Shown here piece by piece: positions 28,870-38,009 of a DNA stretch of 64,000 nucleotides. This DNA comes from Stenotrophomonas maltophilia R551-3 (lineage in GTDB: Bacteria > Pseudomonadota > Gammaproteobacteria > Xanthomonadales > Xanthomonadaceae), in the NCBI RefSeq assembly GCF_000020665.1, contig NC_011071.1, positions 1 to 64,000 on the forward strand, given 5' to 3'. Made by a program: the position numbers and the translations under genes. Numbering within the stretch: position 1 is the first letter of the stretch; the number at the start of each line of letters is the position of its first letter. The notes beneath the pieces are model-generated. The model was given only the letters and a program-made list of their open reading frames with translations. It had not been told where the DNA came from and ran no database searches.

Positions 28870-29090
28870 GTAGTGCCGGCCGCTGGCCGGCATCGCGCCG
28901 TGCAGGACGTCAGGAGGTTGCCGGCCAGCGGCCGGCACTACCCGTAAATCGGGGGCCCTGGCCGGCATCGCGCCGTGCAGGATGTCAGGGGGTTGCCGGC
29001 CAGCGGCCGGCACTACCCGTAAATCGGGGCCCTGGCCAGAATCGCGCCGTGCAGGACGTCAGGGGGTTGCCGGCCAGCGGCCGGCACTAC
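28870..29090. repeat. Tandem array of SMAG/REP elements
   Basis: It starts with GTAGTGCCGGCCGCTGGCCG and continues with three units that end in GCCGGCCAGCGGCCGGCACTAC. The CTAC ends fall at 28941, 29016 and 29090, giving a period of 75 and 74 bases. The spacers are also repeated (ATCGCGCCGTGCAGGA). The array fills the space between a TonB receptor and the small gene at 29094. Confidence 0.92.
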
Positions 29091-29093
29091 CGG

Positions 29094-29468
<375 letters not shown>

Positions 29469-29585
29469 CTACACCGCTCGCAAGGTAAAGCCGCCGCGAA
29501 CCTGGCGTCATGAACATCTCGCTCACCCCCCGGTAACGGGACCGCGCGTATTCCTGCCCACCCGCCCCCGCTGCAGGAGCCGGCC

Positions 29586-29984
29586 ATGCCCCGTCTTGAA
29601 CGACCCGCACCGTCCGTGTTCAACGCCCTGCTCGATCCGCTCGGCCAGCGCACAGCTCAGCGCCGCACGCGTCGCCACGAGGACCCGCAGGCGGTGGCGC
29701 AGGACTACCTGCAGTACATGCTGAGCGATTACGAAGAGCGCCGTGGCCAGAGCCATCGCAATTGGCGTGACCTCTGCCCGGTCTACGCCTTTGCGCTGAC
29801 CACGCATGCCGCCGACTGGCCGCGCGGTGACGCCGCCGATACCTGCGAGGAGCTGGCCGAGCACTGGGAACAGATGCGTGGGCACTCGCGCTTGAGCTGG
29901 TCGCAGGCGCGGCCGGTGGTGGAAGATGCGTGGCGCGCACTGGACCATATCCCGGCGGCAGCGGTGAGGCCGTTGCTGCAGTAG
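29586..29984 (+). CDS. Conserved hypothetical protein upstream of ku
   Basis: A 132-residue soluble protein starting MPRLERPAPSVFNALL. It has several short helices with conserved-looking aromatic residues (YLQYMLSDYEERRGQ, NWRDLCPVYAFALTTHAADW, LSWSQARPVVEDAW). A CAGGAG site precedes the ATG. No family is recognised. It is 154 bases upstream of ku, with one SMAG element in between. Confidence 0.7.
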   Translation: MPRLERPAPSVFNALLDPLGQRTAQRRTRRHEDPQAVAQDYLQYMLSDYEERRGQSHRNWRDLCPVYAFALTTHAADWPRGDAADTCEELAEHWEQMRGHSRLSWSQARPVVEDAWRALDHIPAAAVRPLLQ

Positions 29985-30020
29985 CGCTGGGGTTCTGCGT
30001 ACAGGCTCAGGTGTGCTGTG

Positions 30021-30045
30021 GTTGCCGGCCAGCGGCCGGCACTAC
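30021..30045. repeat. Single SMAG/REP element
   Basis: One palindrome of the GCCGGCCAGCGGCCGGCACTAC type between the hypothetical gene and ku. Confidence 0.85.
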
Positions 30046-30138
30046 CGTGTTCCGTAGAACCCACGTGCACGGCACGGACACGGCTGGTTTACGCCCTCCG
30101 GCCCACGCTGGGCACCCTGCCCCGCCAAAGGTGCACCC

Positions 30139-31044
30139 ATGGCTCGCCCGATCTGGACCGGCACGCTGTCGTTTGGCCTGCTCAACGTGCCGGTGTCTCT
30201 GATGTCCGGCGAACGCAAAGTCGATCTGCAGTTCCGCATGCTCGACTCCCGTGACCGCAAGCCGATCCGCTTCGAGCGGGTCAACGCCGATACCGGCGAG
30301 GAGGTGCCGTGGAAGGACATCGTCAAAGCCTACGAGTACGACAAGGGCAGCTACGTCGTGCTGGAGGAAGGCGATATCCGTTCGGCCGCGCCGGAAAGCC
30401 ACGAAGCGGTGGAAGTGGAATCGTTCGTGGACGCGGCGCAGATCGACCCGCGTTACTACGAGAAACCGTATCTGCTGGTACCCGGAAAGAAGGCCGAAAA
30501 GGGCTACGTGCTGCTGCGCGAGACATTGCGCAGTACCGGCAAGGTGGGCATCGCGCGGGTGGTGGTGCGCACGCGCGAATACCTGTGCGCGGTGATGCCG
30601 CATGAGGACGCGCTGGTGCTGATGATCCTGCGCTATCCGCAGGAGCTGGTGGATCCCGAGGACTACAAGCTGCCCACCGGAAAACTGTCCGACTACCGCA
30701 TCACCAGCAAGGAAACAGCGATGGCCGAACAGCTGATCGAGTCAATGGCCGGTGACTGGGATCCTTCGCAGTATCACGATGAGTTCCGCGAGCGTCTGCA
30801 GCTGGTATTGAACAAGCGCATCAAATCCAAGGGCGGCACTACCCGGGTGGAAGACGAGCCCTCACCGCGTGAAGATGCCACCACCAATGTGGTGGATTTC
30901 ATGGCGTTGCTGCAGAAGAGCCTGGACGCCAACAAGCGCACGCCCGCGAAGAAGACGGCAACGCGCAAGGCACCGGCGAAGAAGGCTGCGAAGAAGGCCG
31001 CCAAAAAGGCCGTGAAGAAGACCACCCGGCGCAAGGCAGGTTGA
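30139..31044 (+). CDS. ku: Non-homologous end-joining protein Ku
   Basis: Bacterial Ku is a homodimeric ring that binds double-strand DNA ends and recruits LigD. The 301-residue protein has the standard start MARPIWTGTLSFGLLNVPVS, the core ring residues and LPTGKLSDYRITSKE region, and a lysine- and alanine-rich tail from about residue 270 (repeats of PAKK and AAKK), a feature of long-tailed Ku proteins that aids DNA binding. It is followed after three bases by ligD, so the two are translated from one message. Confidence 0.96.
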   Translation: MARPIWTGTLSFGLLNVPVSLMSGERKVDLQFRMLDSRDRKPIRFERVNADTGEEVPWKDIVKAYEYDKGSYVVLEEGDIRSAAPESHEAVEVESFVDAAQIDPRYYEKPYLLVPGKKAEKGYVLLRETLRSTGKVGIARVVVRTREYLCAVMPHEDALVLMILRYPQELVDPEDYKLPTGKLSDYRITSKETAMAEQLIESMAGDWDPSQYHDEFRERLQLVLNKRIKSKGGTTRVEDEPSPREDATTNVVDFMALLQKSLDANKRTPAKKTATRKAPAKKAAKKAAKKAVKKTTRRKAG

Positions 31045-31047
31045 GCC

Positions 31048-33525
31048 ATGTCGCTGCACCAGTACCGGCGCAAGCGCAGACTGGGTGGTGGCGCCGGACA
31101 GACGCCGGAGCCTGACGACACGCCCGCACGCGGCGATCCGAAGCGGCGGCCGACCTTCGTCATCCAGCTGCATCACGCAAGCTCGCGTCACTATGACTTC
31201 CGCCTGGAAATGGACGGCGTACTGAAGAGCTGGGCCGTGCCCAAGGGACCTTCGCTGCGCGTCGGTGAGAAGCGGCTGGCCGTGGAGGTGGAAGATCACC
31301 CGTTGTCCTACGCCGGTTTCGAAGGAGACATTCCTGAAGGCCACTATGGCGCTGGCCACGTGGATGTCTTCGATCACGGCACCTGGGCCTGTGAAGGTGA
31401 TCCACTGCAGGCGCTGGCGGCTGGAAAGATCGACTTCGTGCTGCACGGGCAACGCCTGGCCGGTGGCTGGAAGCTGGTGCGTACGGCAATGAAAGGGCGT
31501 CAGGTGCAGTGGCTGCTGATCAAGCGCGACGATGGCGAAGCGCGCGACGCCGAGGCGGATGACCTGCTGACGGCACCGATGCCGAAACGAGCGCCTGCGG
31601 CGAAGAAGCGTTCCGTAGAGCGTGCTGCAGCTGCCGCACGCACGACCACACGCAAGGCTGATGCGCGCTGGCATGCGCGCGCGCTGAAACTGGACGGTGC
31701 ACGCGATACGCCCTATCCACGCGCGTTCAAACCGCAGTTGACCGATCATCGCGACAGCGCGCCGGACGGCGCGCGCTGGCTGCACGAGATCAAGTGGGAT
31801 GGTTATCGCCTGCTGGCCGATCTGCACGATGGCGAGGTGAAGCTCCGCTCCCGCAACGGCCTGGATTGGACTGATGATTTTCCCGAGCTGGTACAGGCCG
31901 TGCTGGCACTGCCGGTGCGTGATGCGCGGCTTGACGGCGAACTGGTGGTGCTGGATCCGGATGGACGCAGCGACTTCGCAGCGCTGCAGCGGGTGATCGA
32001 CGGTAGTTCGAAGCAACCGCTGCGCTACATCGTGTTCGATCTTCCGGGGGTGGCCGGCGTGGACATCAGTCGTGTGCCGTTGCTGGAACGCAAGGCGCTG
32101 CTGAAGGATCTGATCGGGCCGGCGCCCGGCACTCTGGCCTTCAGCGAACACGTGATCGACCATGGACCGCAGGTGTTCGACGCCAGCGGTGGGGCCGGCT
32201 TCGAAGGCATCGTCAGCAAGCAGGTGGATGCGCCGTATGTGAACACCCGCGCGCGCAGCTGGGTCAAAGTGAAGCACGAAGACACCGACGAGTTCGTGAT
32301 TGTCGGCCACACGGCACCCAAGGGTTCCCGGGTGGGATTTGGTTCGCTGCTTCTGGCCACGCCGGACAAGGCTGGCCTGCGCTATGTGGGCCGCGTTGGC
32401 ACCGGCTTCGACGACGATAGCCTGCGCGCGCTGCTCAAGGCACTGCAGCCGTTGGCAGTGAATGCACCGGTGCTGCAGCTGCCAGCGCATGTGCCGTTCC
32501 GTGCCGCCAGCGTGCGCTGGGTGAAACCGGTGACGGTGGCGGAGGTGGCATTCCGTGGCTGGGGCAAGGAAGGCCTGCTGCGCCAGGCCAGTTTCAAGCG
32601 GCTGCGCAGCGACAAGCAGAAAGAGGATCTGGGTATGAGCACAGCCGATACCGAAGCCGGAGGCGAGGTCCAGATCACTCATCCAGAGCGGGTGGTGTTT
32701 CCAAAGGAGAAGCTGAGCAAGGGCGACGTGGCCGACTACTACCAGCGCGTGGCGCGTTGGATCCTGCCCGAACTTGCCGGACGTCCGCTGTCACTGCTCC
32801 GGTGCCCGGACGGCGTGGGCAGGGCCTGCTTCTTCCAGAAGCACCACGGTCCCGGCCTGGGCGATGCCGTGCACGCGGTTCCGCTGCAACAGAAGAGCGG
32901 CCGCGAGGATTATGTCTATATCGACGATGCACGGGGCCTGTTGCAGCTGGTGCAGATGAACACCCTGGAGCTGCATCCTTGGGGCGCGACCGTGATCGAT
33001 CCAGAGCATCCGGATCGCCTGGTGTTCGATCTCGATCCCGGCGAAGGCGTCAGCTGGGCACAGGTGAAAGCCGGTGCACGCGATGTGCGTGACCGCCTGC
33101 AGCAGGTGGGCCTGAAGAGCTTCGTACGCCTGTCCGGTGGTAAGGGCGTGCACGTGGTGGTGCCGATGCAGCCCAAGGCAGGCTGGGACGAGGCGAAGGC
33201 GTTCTGCGAGGCGTTCGCGCAGGCAATGGCGCTGGAGCAGCCTGATCGCTACGTGGCGACGATGAGCAAGGCAAAGCGCAATGGCGTCATCTTCATCGAC
33301 TGGCTGCGCAATACGCGGGGGGCCACCAGCGTCTGTTCGTGGTCGCTGCGCGCGCGCGATGGTGCGGGCGTGGCGGTGCCGCTGCGCTGGGAAGAGCTGG
33401 CCCGGGTGAGCGCGGCTGACGCGTTTCCGATGGCCAAGGCGCTGGCGCGTGCCAAGCGGCTGAAGGGTGACCCATGGCAGGGCATTGAACGGTTGAAGCA
33501 GACGCTGCCGTCGCTGAAGCGGTAG
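31048..33525 (+). CDS. ligD: Multifunctional DNA ligase D
   Basis: LigD trims, fills and seals broken DNA ends held by Ku. The 825-residue protein has the order phosphoesterase, ligase, polymerase, as in Pseudomonas and unlike Mycobacterium. The 3'-phosphoesterase domain has HHASSRHYDFRLEMDG near residue 36. The ATP-dependent ligase has motif I KWDGYR with the adenylated lysine at residue 249, FEGIVSK and the SWVKVK motif. The polymerase/primase domain from about residue 540 has the DxD centre LVFDLDPGEG and SGGKGVHVVVP. Its stop codon TAG is part of the GTAG end of a SMAG element. Confidence 0.96.
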   Translation: MSLHQYRRKRRLGGGAGQTPEPDDTPARGDPKRRPTFVIQLHHASSRHYDFRLEMDGVLKSWAVPKGPSLRVGEKRLAVEVEDHPLSYAGFEGDIPEGHYGAGHVDVFDHGTWACEGDPLQALAAGKIDFVLHGQRLAGGWKLVRTAMKGRQVQWLLIKRDDGEARDAEADDLLTAPMPKRAPAAKKRSVERAAAAARTTTRKADARWHARALKLDGARDTPYPRAFKPQLTDHRDSAPDGARWLHEIKWDGYRLLADLHDGEVKLRSRNGLDWTDDFPELVQAVLALPVRDARLDGELVVLDPDGRSDFAALQRVIDGSSKQPLRYIVFDLPGVAGVDISRVPLLERKALLKDLIGPAPGTLAFSEHVIDHGPQVFDASGGAGFEGIVSKQVDAPYVNTRARSWVKVKHEDTDEFVIVGHTAPKGSRVGFGSLLLATPDKAGLRYVGRVGTGFDDDSLRALLKALQPLAVNAPVLQLPAHVPFRAASVRWVKPVTVAEVAFRGWGKEGLLRQASFKRLRSDKQKEDLGMSTADTEAGGEVQITHPERVVFPKEKLSKGDVADYYQRVARWILPELAGRPLSLLRCPDGVGRACFFQKHHGPGLGDAVHAVPLQQKSGREDYVYIDDARGLLQLVQMNTLELHPWGATVIDPEHPDRLVFDLDPGEGVSWAQVKAGARDVRDRLQQVGLKSFVRLSGGKGVHVVVPMQPKAGWDEAKAFCEAFAQAMALEQPDRYVATMSKAKRNGVIFIDWLRNTRGATSVCSWSLRARDGAGVAVPLRWEELARVSAADAFPMAKALARAKRLKGDPWQGIERLKQTLPSLKR

Positions 33526-33586
33526 TGCCGGCCGCTGGCCGGCACCTGTAGCATGGCCGAGGTTGCCGGCCAGTGGCCGGCACTAC
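33522..33586. repeat. SMAG/REP pair overlapping the ligD stop codon
   Basis: GTAG at 33522-33525 begins GTAGTGCCGGCCGCTGGCCG, and the inverse partner ends in CTAC at 33586. Bases 33523-33525 (TAG) are the stop codon of ligD. Confidence 0.92.
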
Positions 33587-33596
33587 CTGGATGCGC

Positions 33597-33989
33597 TCAG
33601 CGCGGATCGCGCGACGCGCGGCGACCGAACCACCAGCCGGCCAGCAGCTGCAGCGGCAGTGACGCCAGCAGCGAAATGACGAACCACAACGGGAAATCCG
33701 CACCGGCCGTCCACACTGCGTAACCACAGCCCAGCGCGATCAGCGACCAGATCGAAAAACCATGCGAACGCGGCCAGCACGGCGCGTAGTAGGTGGCGAA
33801 GGAAATGCCGGCGACGCCGCCGAGCACGCTGAAGGCCAGGTCCCACCCCAGTTGCACGCTGCTATCGCCCGGCGACAGGCCCACCAGCGGGGGCAGCCAG
33901 CTGGCGACGCTGCTGACCAGCGCAAGCGACAGCACGCCGCCGATCAGGGCGACGATGGACAGGAACAGGGTTTTGAGCAGGCCGGGCAT
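33597..33989 (-). CDS. Four-helix membrane protein, hypothetical
   Basis: A 130-residue protein with about four hydrophobic segments (roughly residues 7-32, 48-66, 78-96 and 100-120). No catalytic motif is visible and no family is recognised. It lies between the SMAG pair after ligD and a REP-like palindrome, facing ligD. Confidence 0.7.
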   Translation of the reverse strand: MPGLLKTLFLSIVALIGGVLSLALVSSVASWLPPLVGLSPGDSSVQLGWDLAFSVLGGVAGISFATYYAPCWPRSHGFSIWSLIALGCGYAVWTAGADFPLWFVISLLASLPLQLLAGWWFGRRASRDPR

Positions 33990-34038
33990 GCGCGCATTGT
34001 ACGGCTGCGCGAAGCAGTCAGGCCGTCGGGTTGCAACA

Positions 34039-34077
34039 GGTCAGAGCCCATCCGTCAGGGACGGATGGGATCCGACC
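34039..34077. repeat. REP-like palindrome of the GGTCAGAnCC type
   Basis: GGTCAGAGCCCATCCGTC and GGACGGATGGGATCCGACC pair with one bulged position around a 2-base turn. It belongs with 13350-13386, 54965-55005 and 63017-63056. Confidence 0.75.
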
Positions 34078-34146
34078 CGATGGATAGGCATGGCCGCCGC
34101 GTCCGTGGGAGAGGGGAACGGAGCGACGACGGCCATGCACAGGCGG

Positions 34147-35175
34147 TCAGGCGGCGAAGTCGAGCACTACGCGGCCTTCGATGGTGCCCGCGTGCATGCG
34201 CGCGAACACGTCGTTGATGTTCTCCAGGCGGTCGGTGCTGACCGTGGCCGCGACCTTGCCTTCGGCGGCGAACTGCAGCGATTCCTGCAGGTCCAGCCGG
34301 GTGCCGACGATCGAGCCACGCACAGTGATGCCGTTGAGCACCATGCCGAAGATGTCCAGCGGGAAATTGCCGGGTGGCAGGCCATTGAGCGAGACGGTGC
34401 CGCCACGGCGGACCATGCCCAGTGCCTGCTCGAACGCCTTCGGCGAAACCGCGGTGACCAGCGCACCGTGCGCGCCACCGATTTCCTTCTTCAGGAAGGC
34501 GGCGGGGTCGGTGGTGCGCGCGTTGACGGTGATCTGCGCGCCGAGCTGCCGGGCCAACGCCAGCTTGCTGTCGTCCACATCCACCGCAGCCACGTTCAGG
34601 CCCATCGCGCGGGCGTACTGCACCGCCATGTGGCCGAGGCCACCGATGCCGGAAATCACCACCCAGTCCCCTGGCTTGGTATCGGTAACCTTCAGGCCTT
34701 TGTAGACGGTCACGCCGGCGCACAGCACCGGCGCGATCTCGACGAAGCCCACTTCCTTCGGAAGCAGGCCGACATAGTTGGCATCGGCCAGTGCGTACTC
34801 GGCGAAGCCGCCGTTGACCGAGTAGCCGGTGTTGCGCTGTGTCTCGCACAGCGTTTCCCAGCCACCCAGGCAGTGTTCGCAATGGCCACACGCCGAGTAC
34901 AACCAGGGGATGCCGACCCTGTCGCCTTCCTTGACGTGCCCTACCCCGCCTCCCACGGCCACGATGTGCCCCACGCCCTCGTGGCCGGGGATGAATGGCG
35001 GGTTCGGTTTCACCGGCCAGTCGCCCTCGGCGGCGTGCAGGTCGGTGTGGCAGACGCCACAGGCCTCGATCTTGACCAGTACCTCGCCCGCCCCCGGGCG
35101 CGGTACCGAGACTTCCTCGATCACCAGTGGCTTGCCGAACTCACGTACGACGGCGGCCTTCATGGTCGAATTCAT
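34147..35175 (-). CDS. adhP: Zinc-dependent alcohol dehydrogenase, AdhP type
   Basis: Oxidises primary alcohols to aldehydes with NAD. The 342-residue medium-chain dehydrogenase has the catalytic zinc ligands in [16 protein letters not shown] and PGHEGVG, the structural zinc site [15 protein letters not shown], and the nucleotide-binding turn [15 protein letters not shown]. The closing VLDFAA is usual for AdhP. The start [10 protein letters not shown] gives two possible ATG codons; the first is kept. Downstream of eda in the same direction with a 96-base gap. Confidence 0.93.
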   Translation of the reverse strand: MNSTMKAAVVREFGKPLVIEEVSVPRPGAGEVLVKIEACGVCHTDLHAAEGDWPVKPNPPFIPGHEGVGHIVAVGGGVGHVKEGDRVGIPWLYSACGHCEHCLGGWETLCETQRNTGYSVNGGFAEYALADANYVGLLPKEVGFVEIAPVLCAGVTVYKGLKVTDTKPGDWVVISGIGGLGHMAVQYARAMGLNVAAVDVDDSKLALARQLGAQITVNARTTDPAAFLKKEIGGAHGALVTAVSPKAFEQALGMVRRGGTVSLNGLPPGNFPLDIFGMVLNGITVRGSIVGTRLDLQESLQFAAEGKVAATVSTDRLENINDVFARMHAGTIEGRVVLDFAA

Positions 35176-35271
35176 GTTCGGATCTCCGTAGTGCGCTTGC
35201 CCACAGAATGACGCCGGCGCGAGGCCGGCGCTTTGATCACGATCAAACCTTTGAAGATTCCCGCAGCGGTT

Positions 35272-35910
35272 TCAGCCGGCCAACACCGAGGCCTCGCGGG
35301 CGAGGCGCTCGATCGCATCCCAGTCGCGGGTCTGCAGCAGCGCCGGGGTGGTCAGCCACGAGCCGCCCACGCACAGCACGTTGGGCAGGTGCAGGAACTG
35401 CGGCGCGGTCTGCGTGCTGATGCCGCCGGTCGGGCAGAAGCGCACATCGGCGAACGGACCGTGCCAGGCCGCCAGCAGTGCGGCGCCACCGGCCTGCACC
35501 GCCGGGAAGAACTTGAAGGTGTCCTGGCCGTGCTCCAGGCCCAGGATCAGGTCGGAGGCGGTGGCGGCACCGGGCAGGTACGGCAGGTCGGCATCGCGCG
35601 CGGCCGCATACAGCGCCGGCGTGGCACCGGGGGAAACGGCAAAACGCGCACCGGCCTGCTTTGCCGCCTGCATTTGTGCGGCGTTGAGCACGGTGCCGGC
35701 GCCGATCACGGCATCGGGCACGGCCTCGACCATGGCCTTGATCGCATCCAGTGCCTGCGGCGTGCGCAGCGTTACTTCGATCACCGGCAGGCCGCCGCGG
35801 AACAGCGCCTGGGCCACTTCGACCGCTTCATTCACGTCTTCGGGGGTGTACACCGGAATCACCGGTGCCAGCTTCAACAGCGCGCGCAGGCGCGGATCAG
35901 CGCTGGACAT
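35272..35910 (-). CDS. eda: 2-dehydro-3-deoxy-6-phosphogluconate aldolase
   Basis: Eda splits KDPG to pyruvate and glyceraldehyde 3-phosphate, the closing step of the Entner-Doudoroff pathway. The 212-residue TIM-barrel protein has the glutamate in GLPVIEVTLRTP, GAGTVL, the phosphate-binding end region and the Schiff-base lysine in DTFKFFPA, followed by PTGGIS. The ATG at 35910 gives the normal start MSSADPRLRALLKLAPVIPV; the frame runs 72 codons further upstream without family character. The edd and zwf genes are not in the window. Confidence 0.93.
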   Translation of the reverse strand: MSSADPRLRALLKLAPVIPVYTPEDVNEAVEVAQALFRGGLPVIEVTLRTPQALDAIKAMVEAVPDAVIGAGTVLNAAQMQAAKQAGARFAVSPGATPALYAAARDADLPYLPGAATASDLILGLEHGQDTFKFFPAVQAGGAALLAAWHGPFADVRFCPTGGISTQTAPQFLHLPNVLCVGGSWLTTPALLQTRDWDAIERLAREASVLAG

Positions 35911-36025
35911 CGTCTTGCTCCTTGCCCGACCGGGCATCGCGGATCGCTGCCGGGCCCGGCAGCGCAGCGGCGCATGATGCCACGTGGACCACCAGGACGC
36001 TGGCGGTGCCCTGCCCCGGCTTGAC

Positions 36026-36616
36026 TCAGGCCGGGTCGGCCTGCAATGCCTGGATGCGTCGCTGGTACCAGTCACCGCCCAGCGGATCGAACACCGCGGC
36101 GCGCTCCATCGGTGCCTCATACACATGCACCGAGATCGCCAGGGCCGCGTCGCTGGCGTTGCGCAGGGTATGGTACTCGTGCGGCGGAATCAGGCTGCCG
36201 GCACTGCCGCAGCCCCCGCGCAGCGCGGCATGGCGACGGAAGCGGCAGCGCTCGCCGTTGCGCTCCAGCAGTTCATAGCGGGTGATCTCCAGTTCGCCCA
36301 ACCACACTCCCTCCACACACCACATGGCATCGTGGTCGTGCAGCGGCGTGCCCTGCCCTGGGCCCCAGCTCATGGCAATCACGCTGTAGCCGTGTTCGCG
36401 GCTGTGGTAGAGCGGGCGTCGCGCGTAATGATCACCGACCGGACGGTGCACGCACTCGGGAAGTTCGATGCGGCTGTCTGCGATGGCGTCCTGCAGTGCC
36501 AACTGCAGGTCGGCGGTGATGCGCCCGGCATCACCGGAGGTCATCGCCGCGTCGACGGCGGCGATCAACCGATCGCGACCACGGAACGGCGGAAACGGAG
36601 AAGTCTGCAGGTCCAT
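36026..36616 (-). CDS. Cysteine dioxygenase-type cupin protein
   Basis: A 195-residue cupin. The iron-binding pattern PLHDHDAMWCVEGVWLGELE holds two histidines and the usual position of the glycine-rich turn, and a third histidine is in PPHEYHTLRN, as in type I cysteine or thiol dioxygenases. The substrate could be cysteine, 3-mercaptopropionate or another thiol. The ATG at 36616 (MDLQTSPF) is preferred; a longer start 25 codons upstream is possible. Upstream neighbour of eda in the same direction with 115 bases between them; a LacI-type regulator is divergent. Confidence 0.82.
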   Translation of the reverse strand: MDLQTSPFPPFRGRDRLIAAVDAAMTSGDAGRITADLQLALQDAIADSRIELPECVHRPVGDHYARRPLYHSREHGYSVIAMSWGPGQGTPLHDHDAMWCVEGVWLGELEITRYELLERNGERCRFRRHAALRGGCGSAGSLIPPHEYHTLRNASDAALAISVHVYEAPMERAAVFDPLGGDWYQRRIQALQADPA

Positions 36617-36855
36617 GTCCTGACTGTAGCGGAGCATGGTTAAAGGAATGTTGGCGTTCGCGCGCGTCGCGCCCGCATTCATGGTGAACACGCGCGGAAG
36701 AACGGTTCAGATGCGAACGAAGTAGAGCGATCACAATGGAACCTCGCGCAGCGGAGCGTGTCGAATACGACTCACTCCGAGCGAACTGCGACATTCCGCA
36801 ACTTCGCGCCCCACGGGCGCAAGGCTAGAATTCTCCGACTTACCTGGTTCTATAC

Positions 36856-37911
36856 ATGTCAGTGCGAATTATTAGCGATGCCGCGTTGCCGGCATCGAAG
36901 GGCAAGGCTGCCACGATCAACGACATCGCACGACTGTCGGGAGTTTCCAAGAAAACGGTTTCAAGAATCATCAACAACTCGCCGCTGGTGCGCAAAGACA
37001 CCCGCGACAAGGTCGAGGCGTTGATGCGCGAGGTCGGTTACGTGCCCGACCCGCTGGCGCGCGGGCTCGCGTTCCGCCGCTCCTTCCTGATCGGCCTGGT
37101 GTATGACGACCCGGGCGCCCAATGCATCGTCGACCTGCAGCAGGGCGCACTGGAAGCGCTGCGCGGCACCGGCTATGAGCTGGTGGTGCATCCCTGCGAC
37201 AGCCAGTCCGCGGACTGCGCGCAGGGCGTGCGGCGCTTCGTGCAGCAGCAGAAACTGCATGGCGTGATCCTTGGCCCGCGCGCCTCCGAGTCGGTGGCGC
37301 TGACTGGAATGCTCGACGAGATCGAATGCCGCTACATCCGCATCAACGCGCATGCCTCGGACGACGAAGCACAGGCGGTGGTCACCCACGATCGCGACGG
37401 TGCAGCCGCGGCTGCGGGCTACCTGCTCTCGCTCGGCCACCGCGACATCGCGGTGATTACCGGTCCGGGCGACCGCCGTACCGCACGCGAGCGCACCCAT
37501 GGCTTCCTCGACCGGTTGGCCCAGGTGGGCCTGACCCTGCCGGGTGAGCGCGTGCTGGAAGCAGGCGATACGTTCGAGTCGGGCGTGCATGCCGCCGAGC
37601 GCCTGCTGATGGGCGAAGGACGGCCCAGTGCGATCTTCGCCGGCAACGATGAAATGGCGGCCGGCGTGTACCAGGTGGCGTTGCGTGCGGGCATCGCGGT
37701 GCCGCAGCAGTTGTCGATCGTCAGCTACGACGACAGCCCGCTGGCGTCGCGGTTGTGGCCGCCGCTGACCTCGGTGCGCCGCCACGTCTCCGACATCGGC
37801 CGCATGGCCGCCGCGATGCTGGTGCAGACCGACGTACCGGAGGCGCCGACTGCGGCCAGCGTGCATCCGCAGCTGATGGTGCGTGGTTCCTGCCGGGCTG
37901 TGGAAGGCTGA
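36856..37911 (+). CDS. LacI-family transcriptional regulator
   Basis: A 351-residue repressor-type protein. An N-terminal helix-turn-helix (ATINDIARLSGVSKKTVSRIINN, shown here as the region of residues 19-41) with the hinge GYVPDPLARGLA is followed by a periplasmic-binding-protein-like effector domain (LIGLVYDD, SIVSYDDSPLASRLWPPLTS). The effector is not readable from sequence. The start gives an 18-residue extension before the helix-turn-helix. It is divergent from the dioxygenase-eda-adhP group with a 239-base gap, so control of that group is possible but unproven. Confidence 0.92.
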   Translation: MSVRIISDAALPASKGKAATINDIARLSGVSKKTVSRIINNSPLVRKDTRDKVEALMREVGYVPDPLARGLAFRRSFLIGLVYDDPGAQCIVDLQQGALEALRGTGYELVVHPCDSQSADCAQGVRRFVQQQKLHGVILGPRASESVALTGMLDEIECRYIRINAHASDDEAQAVVTHDRDGAAAAAGYLLSLGHRDIAVITGPGDRRTARERTHGFLDRLAQVGLTLPGERVLEAGDTFESGVHAAERLLMGEGRPSAIFAGNDEMAAGVYQVALRAGIAVPQQLSIVSYDDSPLASRLWPPLTSVRRHVSDIGRMAAAMLVQTDVPEAPTAASVHPQLMVRGSCRAVEG

Positions 37912-37960
37912 CTGCCCTGCCTTCGCCTGCACCGCTGCGGCAGTGCAGGCAGGCTTCAAC

Positions 37961-37990
37961 GAAAACGGCGCACCGGAGTGCGCCGTTTTC
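37961..37990. terminator. Bidirectional terminator between the LacI-type gene and phhA
   Basis: GAAAACGGCGCAC and GTGCGCCGTTTTC pair perfectly around CGGA, with A-rich and T-rich ends in both directions. It lies between two convergent genes. Confidence 0.9.
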
Positions 37991-38009
37991 ATTGGCAGAT
38001 TGCGCGTGC

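Noticed and set aside
28870..29090. SMAG array as a CRISPR
   Set aside because: Units are palindromic REP elements with repeated, not unique, spacers, and no cas gene is near.
30862..32682. 606-codon frame opposite ku and ligD
   Set aside because: Shadow of two certain genes.
35980..35987. CCACGTGG as a possible sixth parS
   Set aside because: The flanks needed for parS (GTT and AAC) are missing, and it is far from the cluster.
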